Assembly (NCBI RefSeq): GCF_900188235.1
Contig: NZ_FZNT01000004.1
Location: forward strand, 1-64,000
From: Lutibacter agarilyticus
Lineage (GTDB): Bacteria; Bacteroidota; Bacteroidia; Flavobacteriales; Flavobacteriaceae
DNA length: 64,000 nucleotides
Direction: 5' to 3'
A program made the position numbers and the translations under genes. Under the pieces are notes generated by a model. It was given only the letters and a program-made list of their open reading frames with translations. It ran no database searches and was not told where the DNA came from. Below are positions 54,937 to 62,477 of the stretch, one piece after another; the stretch's first letter is position 1; the number at the start of each line of letters is the position of its first letter.

Positions 54937-54944
54937 CAAATCTA
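54937..54944 (-). promoter_or_regulatory. -7 promoter element of ccoI
   Basis: TAGATTTG on the minus strand matches TAnnTTTG. The inferred transcription start is near 54931, 15 nt before the ATG at 54916, and the palindrome at 54965-54980 would be centred near -41.5. Confidence 0.55.
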
Positions 54945-54964
54945 TTCAATTATTCCATTCTTTC

Positions 54965-54980
54965 TATGATAAATGTCATA
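54965..54980. promoter_or_regulatory. Fnr-type operator between ccoI and the fnr-like gene
   Basis: TATGA-N6-TCATA is an inverted repeat whose core ATGAT-AAAT-GTCAT has the Fnr spacing. It is about -41.5 for ccoI (activation position) and about -30 for the divergent regulator gene (repression position). Confidence 0.5.
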
Positions 54981-54985
54981 AATTT

Positions 54986-55001
54986 TGTTACATTTGTAAC
55001 A
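54986..55001. promoter_or_regulatory. Perfect 16-bp palindrome overlapping the fnr-like gene's -7 element
   Basis: TGTTAC-ATTT-GTAACA is a perfect dyad. It contains TACATTTG (54989-54996), the -7 element for the regulator gene that starts at 55031. A protein bound here would block that promoter. The half-site differs from the other Fnr-type sites, so it may bind a different regulator, or part of the symmetry may be chance. Confidence 0.45.
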
Positions 55002-55030
55002 TCACAACCACTAAAACAAAAATAGATAAT

Positions 55031-55720
55031 ATGCCTTCAAAGTGCAGACAATGCATCATTAAGAGGTTCAATGCACTTAAAACATTGACCCATGATGAAT
55101 TAGAGAAATTTTCAGATCACAAAACTTCACTTCTTATAAAAAAAGGTGAGAATTTAATGACTGAAGGTAACTCCATAAATGGTTTATATTGTATTAAAGA
55201 TGGGAAAGGAAAATTGACTAAACTTAATACGAATGGTAAAGAGCAAATTATAAAATTTGTAAAAGGAGGAGATATTTTAGGACATCGTTCAATTTTAAGT
55301 GAAGAATTGGTTGGCCTAAATGCTATTGCCTTAGAAGACATGCATGTTTGCTTTATACCTAAAGGTGATATTTTAGATACTATTAGGGAAAATAATAACT
55401 TCTCATTAGATTTAATGCGAAATATTTCACATCAATTAAATGAAGCAAATACTTCTATTTCACAAATGGCTCAAAAGCCTGTAAAAGATCGTTTGGCTGA
55501 AACGCTACTTCATTTAGAAACTATTTTTGGATTAGATAATGAAGATTGTATTGATGTTGTTTTAACTAGAGAAGAAATTGCAAATACTATTGGTACAGCA
55601 ACTGAATCTGCCATTAGACTGCTTTCAAACTTAAAAAAAGATGGTGTTATTGATTTAATTGGAAAAAAAATAAAGATCTTAAATAAAAATTCTCTTAAAA
55701 ATATTTCTGAAGGCTATTAA
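55031..55720 (+). CDS. Crp/Fnr family regulator with partial Fe-S cysteine set
   Basis: The 229-residue protein has a cyclic-nucleotide-binding-type sensor domain (about 20-140), a dimerisation helix and a C-terminal winged helix (VLTREEIANTIGTATESAIRLLSNL). Cys5-x2-Cys8 lies at the N-terminus, and Cys107 in MHVCFIPK aligns with FNR Cys122 (MVCEIPF). The FNR Cys29 equivalent is Asn14. Cys54 might supply a fourth ligand. Given its place beside the cbb3 genes and the Fnr-type sites, it is probably the oxygen-responsive activator of the cluster. A DNR/NO-sensing type remains possible. Confidence 0.9.
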   Translation: MPSKCRQCIIKRFNALKTLTHDELEKFSDHKTSLLIKKGENLMTEGNSINGLYCIKDGKGKLTKLNTNGKEQIIKFVKGGDILGHRSILSEELVGLNAIALEDMHVCFIPKGDILDTIRENNNFSLDLMRNISHQLNEANTSISQMAQKPVKDRLAETLLHLETIFGLDNEDCIDVVLTREEIANTIGTATESAIRLLSNLKKDGVIDLIGKKIKILNKNSLKNISEGY

Positions 55721-55736
55721 TTTAGTTTTTATTCAT

Positions 55737-55770
55737 AAAAAAGCCTTTTAGAAATCTAAAAGGCTTTTTT
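55737..55770. terminator. Bidirectional terminator between the fnr-like gene and the aminotransferase
   Basis: Sixteen-base perfect arms (AAAAAAGCCTTTTAGA and its complement) with a 2-base loop are flanked by A and T runs. It lies between convergent genes and can serve both strands. Confidence 0.85.
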
Positions 55771-55787
55771 TATACTTGTTTTAATTA

Positions 55788-57032
55788 TTACATCATTGAA
55801 GCTGCAATACGCTTATAAATCCCTTTTTCTAATTTCTCACGAATTGCTGAAAAAGATTCGATTGTTATTTTAACATCTTCTAAATTATGAGTTGCCGTAG
55901 GAATTAATCGTAAAATAATTAATCCTTTAGGTATTACAGGATATACAACTATTGAACAGAAAATACCATAATTCTCACGTAAATCATTTACCATAGCCAT
56001 TGCCTCTGGAATATCTCCTTCTAAGAATACTGGTGTAACACAGGTATTTGTTTTACCAATATTAAAACCATTTTCTTTTAAACCATTTTGAAGTGCATCA
56101 ACATTTTCCCAAAGTTTTGCTTTTAACTCAGGCATTGTTCTTAACATATCTAAACGTTTTAGAGCTCCTTTTACCAAGGTCATTGGTAAAGATTTCGCAA
56201 ACATTTGAGAACGCATATTGTATTGTAAGTATTGAATAATATCTTTATCTGCTGCGAAAAAAGCTCCAATACTTGCCATAGATTTTGCAAACGTAGCAAA
56301 ATAAACATCAATACCGTCTTGCACACCTTGCTCAAAACCAGCTCCTCTTCCTCCTTCACCTAAAGTTCCAAAACCGTGCGCATCATCAACTAAAAATCTG
56401 AAATTGTATTTCTCTTTTAATGCAACTATTTCTTTTAATTTACCTTGTTCACCACGCATTCCAAAAACACCTTCAGAGATTACTAAAATACCTCCGTTGT
56501 TATCTTCTGCTATTTTTGTAGCTCTTTGTAAGTTTTTTTCTAAGCTTTCAATATCGTTGTGTTGGTAAGTAAACCTTTTACCGTGGTGTAATCTAACACC
56601 ATCAATAATACAAGCGTGTGCATCAATGTCGTATACTATAACGTCATTTTTACTAACTAAAGCATCAATAGCTGAAACCATTCCTTGGTAGCCAAAATTC
56701 ACTAAATAAGCAGATTCCTTATCTACAAACTCCGCACATTCCTGTTCTAACTGCTCATGAAACTTTGTATGACCAGACATCATTCTTGCACCCATTGGAT
56801 AGGCCATACCATATTCAGCAGCAGCTTCAGCATCAGCCTTTCTTACTTCTGGATGATTTGCTAAACCTAAATAATCGTTAATACTCCAGGTGATAACTTT
56901 TTTACCATTAAATATCATTCTGTTAGATATATCTCCTTCTAGTTTAGGAAATACGTAATATCCTTCAGCTTGTTTAGCCCATTTACCTAATGGACCTTTA
57001 TCTTTTACTATTCTTTCAAATAAATCTTTCAT
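55788..57032 (-). CDS. PLP-dependent alpha-oxoamine synthase family acyltransferase (possible cysteate/serine fatty acyltransferase)
   Basis: The 414-residue protein is a fold-type I PLP enzyme of the KBL/BioF/serine palmitoyltransferase group. It has NDYLGLANHPEV, SGHTKFHEQLE, DIDAHACIIDG with His139, LVDDAHGFGTLG with Asp217 and His219, and the PLP lysine Lys250 in FATFAKSMASIGAFF. It condenses an amino acid with an acyl thioester. Its neighbour is a cysteine-synthase-like enzyme. In sulfonolipid (capnine) producers these two families make cysteate and then acylate it, so this may be the cysteate fatty acyltransferase. Serine palmitoyltransferase or 2-amino-3-ketobutyrate ligase are alternatives. 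Confidence 0.82.
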   Translation of the reverse strand: MKDLFERIVKDKGPLGKWAKQAEGYYVFPKLEGDISNRMIFNGKKVITWSINDYLGLANHPEVRKADAEAAAEYGMAYPMGARMMSGHTKFHEQLEQECAEFVDKESAYLVNFGYQGMVSAIDALVSKNDVIVYDIDAHACIIDGVRLHHGKRFTYQHNDIESLEKNLQRATKIAEDNNGGILVISEGVFGMRGEQGKLKEIVALKEKYNFRFLVDDAHGFGTLGEGGRGAGFEQGVQDGIDVYFATFAKSMASIGAFFAADKDIIQYLQYNMRSQMFAKSLPMTLVKGALKRLDMLRTMPELKAKLWENVDALQNGLKENGFNIGKTNTCVTPVFLEGDIPEAMAMVNDLRENYGIFCSIVVYPVIPKGLIILRLIPTATHNLEDVKITIESFSAIREKLEKGIYKRIAASMM

Positions 57033-57127
57033 TTATATAAATATTTAACATAAGCATAATATAATAACCATACTTAAGAGCATGCAAATTACGTGATTTT
57101 TTTTCGGCTAACAAACGTTATAGATAC

Positions 57128-57167
57128 AAAAAAAGAGGTTAAAATATTAATTTTAACCTCTTTTTTT
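57128..57167 (-). terminator. Terminator of the cysteine-synthase-like gene
   Basis: Eighteen-base perfect arms (AAAAAAAGAGGTTAAAAT and complement) with a 4-base loop and A/T runs lie 19 bp after the stop codon. It separates this gene from the acyltransferase gene downstream. Confidence 0.85.
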
Positions 57168-57185
57168 ATATTTCTGTTTGAATAC

Positions 57186-58229
57186 TTACTTTACATATTC
57201 AACAACTGCGTGTGCTTGTTTTTGTGAATCAAAAAAACCTTGTTCTTTCATCCAGTCGTCACAATATATTTTTTCCATATAACGAGAACCGTGGTCAGGT
57301 AATATCAATACTACTTTTGAATTCTCATTAAAATAACCTTGTTCTGAATATTGCATTGTAGCTTGAATAATTGCTCCACTTGTATATCCTGTAAATAACC
57401 CTTCAGTTACTGCCAACTCTCTTGCTCTATGGGCTGATGCTTCATCTGTTACTTTTTCAAAAACATCAATTACACTAAAATCTGTAGCTGTTGGAATTAA
57501 ATTCTTCCCTAAACCTTCTATTCTGTATGGATAAATTTCATCTTTATCAAACTCTCCTGTCTCGTGGAATTTCTTTAAAATTGATCCAAATGCATCAACA
57601 CCTAACACTTTAATATCTGGGTTTTGTTCTTTTAAATATTTTGCTACTCCAGAAATTGTTCCTCCAGTACCACTTGCAGCTACTAAATGAGTTATTTCAC
57701 CATTTGTTTGCTTCCAAATTTCAGGACCTGTTGAATTATAATGTGCTTCAGCGTTTAATTTATTAAAGTATTGGTTGATGTAAACTGAATTTGCTGTTTC
57801 AGCATGCAATCTTTTAGCAACTTCATAATATGATCTTGGGTCATCGGCTTTTACGTGTGCTGGACACACATATACCTTTGCTCCCATTGCTTTTAACATA
57901 TTAATTTTTCCAGATGCTGCTTTTGAACTTACAGCTAAAATACAGTTATATCCTTTTATTATACTAACTAAAGCCATACTGAAACCAGTATTACCTGAGG
58001 TAGTTTCAATAACAGTACTTCCTTCTTTTAATATACCCTGCCTCTCTGCTTCTTCAATGATATGTAATGCAATTCGATCTTTCATCGAATGTCCAGGATT
58101 AAATCCTTCGTACTTCGCATAAAAATTACCTGGAAGATCTTTTGTTATTTTATTAAGCTTAATAAGGGGAGTATTACCTATAAGGTCTAGAATATTGTTA
58201 CTTATACCAGTATTTTTTGTCATTTTCAA
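57186..58229 (-). CDS. Cysteine synthase/cystathionine beta-synthase family enzyme (possible cysteate synthase)
   Basis: The 347-residue fold-type II PLP enzyme has [11 protein letters not shown], the PLP lysine Lys50 in [11 protein letters not shown], the substrate loop [12 protein letters not shown] (76-85), and the phosphate-binding [21 protein letters not shown] lies near the C-terminal part of the fold. The lysine motif reads GHSMKDR rather than the usual GGS/TGS-V/I-KDR of O-acetylserine sulfhydrylase or CBS, hinting at a different substrate. With an alpha-oxoamine synthase next to it, cysteate synthesis for sulfonolipids is a candidate role. Ordinary cysteine synthase is the main alternative. 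It is a separate transcript. Confidence 0.85.
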   Translation of the reverse strand: MKMTKNTGISNNILDLIGNTPLIKLNKITKDLPGNFYAKYEGFNPGHSMKDRIALHIIEEAERQGILKEGSTVIETTSGNTGFSMALVSIIKGYNCILAVSSKAASGKINMLKAMGAKVYVCPAHVKADDPRSYYEVAKRLHAETANSVYINQYFNKLNAEAHYNSTGPEIWKQTNGEITHLVAASGTGGTISGVAKYLKEQNPDIKVLGVDAFGSILKKFHETGEFDKDEIYPYRIEGLGKNLIPTATDFSVIDVFEKVTDEASAHRARELAVTEGLFTGYTSGAIIQATMQYSEQGYFNENSKVVLILPDHGSRYMEKIYCDDWMKEQGFFDSQKQAHAVVEYVK

Positions 58230-58289
58230 TAGTTTAATTAAAACATCAAAATTCTGATATTACGAATTTTGATTAATTACTACAACGTG

Positions 58290-58297
58290 CAAATTTA
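58290..58297 (-). promoter_or_regulatory. Probable -7 element of the cysteine-synthase-like gene
   Basis: TAAATTTG on the minus strand matches TAnnTTTG, about 61-68 bp before the start codon. Confidence 0.4.
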
Positions 58298-58315
58298 ATA
58301 ATTTTTTTTAAATGT

Positions 58316-60373
58316 TTATGTAACTTCTAGATCAATAATAAAACTATAGTCTCTAGCAGTCTCTTTTAAAGCATCAAAACGCCCAGAAGCCCCACCATGA
58401 CCGGTTTCCATATCGGTATGTAATAATAATAAGTTTTCATTAGTTTTCAACTCTCTTAACTTAGCAACCCATTTTGCAGGTTCAAAATACTGCACTTGAG
58501 AGTCATGTAAGCCTGTTGTAACTAACAAATTCGGGTAATTTAAACTTTTTACGTTATCATAAGGAGAATACTCCTTCATATAATCGTAATATTTTTTTTC
58601 GTTAGGATTTCCCCATTCATCATACTCACCTGTTGTTAATGGAATGGTATCATCTAACATTGTGGTAACCACATCAACAAAAGGAACTGCTGCAATAGCT
58701 CCGTTAAACAGTTCTGGTTCCATATTTATTACCGTACCAATTAACAAACCTCCTGCTGAACCACCATAACCATATAAATGTTTACTAGATGTATACCCTT
58801 CACTTATTAAATACTTTGCACAATCTATAAAATCATTAAATGTATTTTTTTTCTGTAATAATTTACCGTTTTCGTACCAATTACGACCTAGGTATTCGCT
58901 ACCTCTAATATGCGCAATAGCATATACAAAACCTCTGTCTAATAAACTTAAACGGGTTGAACTAAAGCCGGCATCTATAGTATGACCATAAGAACCATAA
59001 CCGTATAATAACAATGGTGTGTTTTTAGAAAGTTCTGTGTTTTTATGATACACTAAAGAAATTGCAACTTTTTCTCCATCAACCGCAGTTGCCCACAAAC
59101 GCTCACTTTTATAATTTTCTTTATCAAACTTACCACCTAAAACTTCGCTTTCTTTTTTAATGGTTTTTGTTTGATCATCTACATTAAAATCGATAACTGA
59201 ACTTGGAGTTGTCATAGAATTGTATCCATAACGAATGATATTGGTATCAAACTCTGGATTTGAATAAACACCAGCAGCATAAGTTTCTTCTTCAAAAGGA
59301 AGGTAATAATCTGCGGAATTATCCCAACGAATAATTCTAATTTTATTTAACCCCTGCGAACGCTCTTCTAACACTAAAAAATCTTTAAAAATTGAAATAT
59401 CTTCTAACAAAACATCTTCTCTGTGCGGAATTACATCAACCCAATTTTCTTTTGAAGTTTGTGTATCCGGAGTTTTCATTAATTTAAAATTAGTCGCATT
59501 ATCTTTATTCGTCATTACATAAAAATCTGAATCGTAATGCGCAATGCTGTATTCTAAATCTCGTTCTCTTGGTTGAAAAACACGAGTTTCACCTGTAGGA
59601 TTATCGGCTTCTAAAATTCGATACTCTGTAGAAACCGTGCTATACGAACCAATGATAATGAATTTTTCAGATTTTGAACGATACACATATACGCTAAAAG
59701 CTTCGTCTTTTTCTTCAAAAACAAGTTCATCCTCAGCAGGATTTGTACCTAAAACATGCCTAAATATTTTTTCGCTTCGTAACGTTGTAGGATTTTTTTG
59801 TGTGTAAAACACCGTATTATTGTCACTTGCCCAACTAGCACCTCCTGTAGTATTTTCAATTTTTTCAGGATATAATTCTCCTGTTTCTAAATTTTTAAAT
59901 TGAAGTGTATATTGTCTTCTACTAACAGCATCGGTTCCAAAAGCAACCAACTTATTATTAGGACTAACCGAGAGTCCGCCTAACTGAAAATAATTATGCC
60001 CTTCGGCTAATTTATTAACATCGAATAAAATTTCTTCTTTAGCTTCTAAGTTTTGAAATTTACGAGAATACACAGGGTATTGATCTCCCTTTTTGAACTT
60101 TGTAATGTAAAAATAATTGTTCTTTTTATAAGGAACCGACTCATCATCTTCCTTAATTCGAGCCTTCATTTCTGCAAATAGCTCCTCTTGCAACTCATTC
60201 GTATGCGCTGTTACTTCATCAAAATAAGCATTTTCAGCATTTAAATAATCTATTACTTTTGGGTTTTCTTTTTCGTTCAACCAATAGTAATTATCTATTC
60301 TTACATCGCCGTGCATCTCCAACTTCTTTGCAATTTTCTCGGCTTTTGGCAATCTTACTTTATTCACTAACAT
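58316..60373 (-). CDS. ptrB: Oligopeptidase B-type S9 peptidase
   Basis: The 685-residue protein lacks a signal peptide. It begins with VRLPKAEKIAKKLEMHGDVRIDNYYWLNEKENP, as in oligopeptidase B. A seven-bladed propeller region follows, then the catalytic domain with LLYGYGSYGHTID, Ser in GYGGSAGGLLIG, Asp in TGLHDSQVQYFEP and His in GHGGASGRF. It cleaves short peptides after basic residues in the cytoplasm. The start is supported by a promoter (60395-60402) shared back to back with ybaB. Confidence 0.94.
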   Translation of the reverse strand: MLVNKVRLPKAEKIAKKLEMHGDVRIDNYYWLNEKENPKVIDYLNAENAYFDEVTAHTNELQEELFAEMKARIKEDDESVPYKKNNYFYITKFKKGDQYPVYSRKFQNLEAKEEILFDVNKLAEGHNYFQLGGLSVSPNNKLVAFGTDAVSRRQYTLQFKNLETGELYPEKIENTTGGASWASDNNTVFYTQKNPTTLRSEKIFRHVLGTNPAEDELVFEEKDEAFSVYVYRSKSEKFIIIGSYSTVSTEYRILEADNPTGETRVFQPRERDLEYSIAHYDSDFYVMTNKDNATNFKLMKTPDTQTSKENWVDVIPHREDVLLEDISIFKDFLVLEERSQGLNKIRIIRWDNSADYYLPFEEETYAAGVYSNPEFDTNIIRYGYNSMTTPSSVIDFNVDDQTKTIKKESEVLGGKFDKENYKSERLWATAVDGEKVAISLVYHKNTELSKNTPLLLYGYGSYGHTIDAGFSSTRLSLLDRGFVYAIAHIRGSEYLGRNWYENGKLLQKKNTFNDFIDCAKYLISEGYTSSKHLYGYGGSAGGLLIGTVINMEPELFNGAIAAVPFVDVVTTMLDDTIPLTTGEYDEWGNPNEKKYYDYMKEYSPYDNVKSLNYPNLLVTTGLHDSQVQYFEPAKWVAKLRELKTNENLLLLHTDMETGHGGASGRFDALKETARDYSFIIDLEVT

Positions 60374-60394
60374 TTATGTTATTTTTCTAAACTC

Positions 60395-60411
60395 CAAAAA
60401 TACTATATTTG
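60395..60411. promoter_or_regulatory. Back-to-back -7 elements for ptrB and ybaB
   Basis: On the minus strand TATTTTTG (60395-60402) faces ptrB. On the plus strand TATATTTG (60404-60411) faces ybaB, 30 bp from its ATG. The two elements are 1 bp apart, so polymerase binding at one should exclude the other. Confidence 0.5.
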
Positions 60412-60440
60412 CAAACGCAACTTGTTAAAAATATAATAAA

Positions 60441-60764
60441 ATGTTTGGAGATTTATCTGGAATGATGGGCAAATTAAAAGAAGCTCAACAAAAAATTGAA
60501 GAAACAAAAATTAGATTAAACACTATTTTAATTGATGGTGATGCCGGAAATGGAATGGTAAAAGTGACCGTTACTGCAAACAGACAGGTGAAAAATATTT
60601 CTATTTCAGAAGATTTAATAGATAAAGAAGAAATTGAAGATTATTTAATACTTGCTTTAAACACAGCTTTAGATAAAGCCAACAGTGTTAGTGAAGCCGA
60701 ATTGGCTGCTGCTGCAAAAGACGGAATGCCAAATATTCCTGGAATGGATATGTTTGGGAAATAA
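60441..60764 (+). CDS. ybaB: YbaB/EbfC family nucleoid-associated protein
   Basis: The 107-residue protein matches YbaB/EbfC. It has [23 protein letters not shown], a central [20 protein letters not shown] strand region, and a C-terminal helix ending [14 protein letters not shown]. These proteins form dimers that bind DNA and affect gene expression. In many bacteria ybaB lies next to dnaX-recR; here it stands alone. Confidence 0.94.
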   Translation: MFGDLSGMMGKLKEAQQKIEETKIRLNTILIDGDAGNGMVKVTVTANRQVKNISISEDLIDKEEIEDYLILALNTALDKANSVSEAELAAAAKDGMPNIPGMDMFGK

Positions 60765-60776
60765 ATATTAGATATT

Positions 60777-60900
60777 AGATTTTTGAAGTTTGATATTTGA
60801 TACTTGATATTAGAAGTTTGAAGTTTCTAATTTCTATTTATTTCGAAATAACAACTTCGGCCTCCCAACTTTTGACTTTAGACTTAAAACTTTAGACTTC
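60777..60900. repeat. Degenerate TTTGAAGTTTGATA / TTTTGACTTTAGACTT repeat region
   Basis: The left half repeats variants of TTGAAGTTTGATATTTGATA. The right half repeats CTTTTGACTTTAGACTT variants, roughly the complementary sense. The region fills the gap between convergent ybaB and the LytTR gene. Related strings recur at 61675-61690 and 62410-62460. Confidence 0.55.
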
Positions 60901-60904
60901 TATG

Positions 60905-61657
60905 CTACTCTAGCCAATTTTTAAAATCTTTTACTCGTTCTCTGCTCACAATAATTTCAGATTCGTTATACGTTTGAAGTTGTAATTTTAAGCGGCTATT
61001 TGAATACGCTATCATATCTTTTATAGCGTTTATATTTACTACAAATTTTCGGTTTACTCTAAAGAATGTTTCAGGCTGTAGTGTATCTTCTAAGTGGTCT
61101 AAGGTGTTTTCTAACAGATAACTTCTGTTGTCAATAGTATGAATGTGAGTTGCTTTATTTTCACTAAAAAAACATTCAATAGCATCTACTGAAATCATTT
61201 TTAAATGTTGCCCAATTTTTACCGTAAACCGTTTTTTATAATTCTTTTGCGAAGGCGCTACCAACAATTTTAACTGTTCTAAATCAATTCTGCTTTGCGA
61301 TTCACCGTGTTGAAATTCTTTAAATTTAGAAATTGCATGTGCTAACTCGTCACTATCAATTGGTTTTAATAAATAATCGATACTATTTAGTTTGAACGCT
61401 TTTAGCGCATATTCATCATACGCTGTTGTAAAAATAATAGCGCTCTTTACGTCTATTTCTTCAAAAATTTCGAACGACAAACCATCAGACAATTGAATGT
61501 CTAAAAATAATAAATCAGGATGCTCATGATTGCTAAACCAGTTTACAGCTTCTTCTACAGAATGCAACATCGTTAATGGTTCAATTTCTAACTCATGTAA
61601 CATTCTACTCAACCTACGAGCTGCAGGTTTTTCATCTTCTATAATTACTACTTTCAT
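60905..61657 (-). CDS. LytTR-type response regulator
   Basis: The 250-residue protein has a receiver domain (about 1-120): EDE near residue 8, the phospho-acceptor Asp in LLFLDIQLSDG, Thr in IFTTAYDEYA and Lys in YLLKPIDSDE. A C-terminal LytTR DNA-binding domain follows (about 145-245, FRVNRKFVVNINAI). It is the last gene of a transcript that starts with a LytS-type kinase and two 2TM-domain genes, so it is the kinase's expected partner. Confidence 0.95.
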   Translation of the reverse strand: MKVVIIEDEKPAARRLSRMLHELEIEPLTMLHSVEEAVNWFSNHEHPDLLFLDIQLSDGLSFEIFEEIDVKSAIIFTTAYDEYALKAFKLNSIDYLLKPIDSDELAHAISKFKEFQHGESQSRIDLEQLKLLVAPSQKNYKKRFTVKIGQHLKMISVDAIECFFSENKATHIHTIDNRSYLLENTLDHLEDTLQPETFFRVNRKFVVNINAIKDMIAYSNSRLKLQLQTYNESEIIVSRERVKDFKNWLE

Positions 61658-61702
61658 TTTTAGTATTTAATAGTTGGACTTTAGACTTCAGCCTTTCAAA
61701 GG

Positions 61703-62017
61703 CTACTCCCAAAATTCTTTTTTATCCTTATCCATAATTTCTTTTATTTTACGCTCCTCCCAGTCTTTTCCTAATAAAAACTTCATTCCAAATACATTAA
61801 ATGCATGAAAAACAATCCCTATTCCCCAAAATATTAACGTATTGTACGATTGCCATTCCCAAAATATTTTCCATCCGCCATAAGAAACTGCGCTTGAAAT
61901 TAATAAAAAAGCATTGACGATAACAAAAACAGTTAAATGAACATAAAAACCTTTGATAGACTTTACCCGTTTTTTGGCTCTAATATATTTTTGCTCTTCT
62001 AAATTTGAATTTTCCAT
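61703..62017 (-). CDS. 2TM domain-containing membrane protein (copy B)
   Basis: The protein has KYIRAKKRVKSIKGFYVHLTVF, two membrane helices and a C-terminal GKDWEERKIKEIMDKDKKEFWE. It is a clear paralogue of the next gene and of the kinase's C-terminus. I chose the ATG at 62017 (MENSNLEEQK), since the longer form from 62047 would overlap the upstream gene by 26 bp. The function of the 2TM domain is unknown; an association with histidine kinases is known for this family. Confidence 0.85.
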   Translation of the reverse strand: MENSNLEEQKYIRAKKRVKSIKGFYVHLTVFVIVNAFLLISSAVSYGGWKIFWEWQSYNTLIFWGIGIVFHAFNVFGMKFLLGKDWEERKIKEIMDKDKKEFWE

Positions 62018-62021
62018 CTTC

Positions 62022-62318
62022 TTAAAATTTACTATTTTTATCTTCATCCATTATTTCCTGGATTTTGCGTTGCTCCCAATCTTTTCCGAAGATTAAATTA
62101 TTTCCAAACACACCAAATGCGTGGAAACAAACACCTATACCCCAACCTATCATTGGCCAATAAAACCACCAAACTCCTGGAGATGTCATATAATTTATAA
62201 AAAATAAAAAAGGAATTACTAAACAGTATGCTAATAAATTAGCATAAAACCCTTTTATATTATCAACTTTTTTCTTTGCTCTAATGTATTTATCCTCTTC
62301 TGTAAAATATGTTTTCAT
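62022..62318 (-). CDS. 2TM domain-containing membrane protein (copy A)
   Basis: The 98-residue protein reads EDKYIRAKKKVDNIKGFYAN, then two helices (LLAYCLVIPFLFFINY and WPMIGWGIGVCFHAFGVFG) and GKDWEQRKIQEIMDEDK. Identity with the C-terminal domain of the upstream kinase is high across the whole length (KGFY, AYCLVIPFL, GWGIG, DWE-RKIQE). It is probably membrane-inserted with both ends in the cytoplasm. It lies between the kinase and copy B. Confidence 0.88.
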   Translation of the reverse strand: MKTYFTEEDKYIRAKKKVDNIKGFYANLLAYCLVIPFLFFINYMTSPGVWWFYWPMIGWGIGVCFHAFGVFGNNLIFGKDWEQRKIQEIMDEDKNSKF

Positions 62319-62409
62319 TGTTTTTATCGTTTTAGCTACTGGCTTTTGCCTTTAGCTAGTTGCTTAATATTTTTGTTATAAAATTATCGCTTCAACTTCG
62401 CTTAGAAAT

Positions 62410-62460
62410 CAGCATACTTTTGACTTTCAGCTTTTGACTTTTGACTTTAAAATTCAAGAC
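62410..62460. repeat. Degenerate TTTTGACTTT repeat
   Basis: Four or so variants of CTTTTGACTTTCAG occur in tandem in the gap between the kinase and 2TM copy A. They resemble the right half of the repeat at 60777-60900. Confidence 0.5.
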
Positions 62461-62477
62461 TTTCCAACTATATTTAG

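Noticed and set aside
54917-54949. Upstream TTG start for ccoI
   Set aside because: The TTG at 54949 lies upstream of the -7 element at 54937-54944 and adds 11 residues unlike the family N-terminus. The ATG at 54916 precedes the conserved Cys-rich domain directly.
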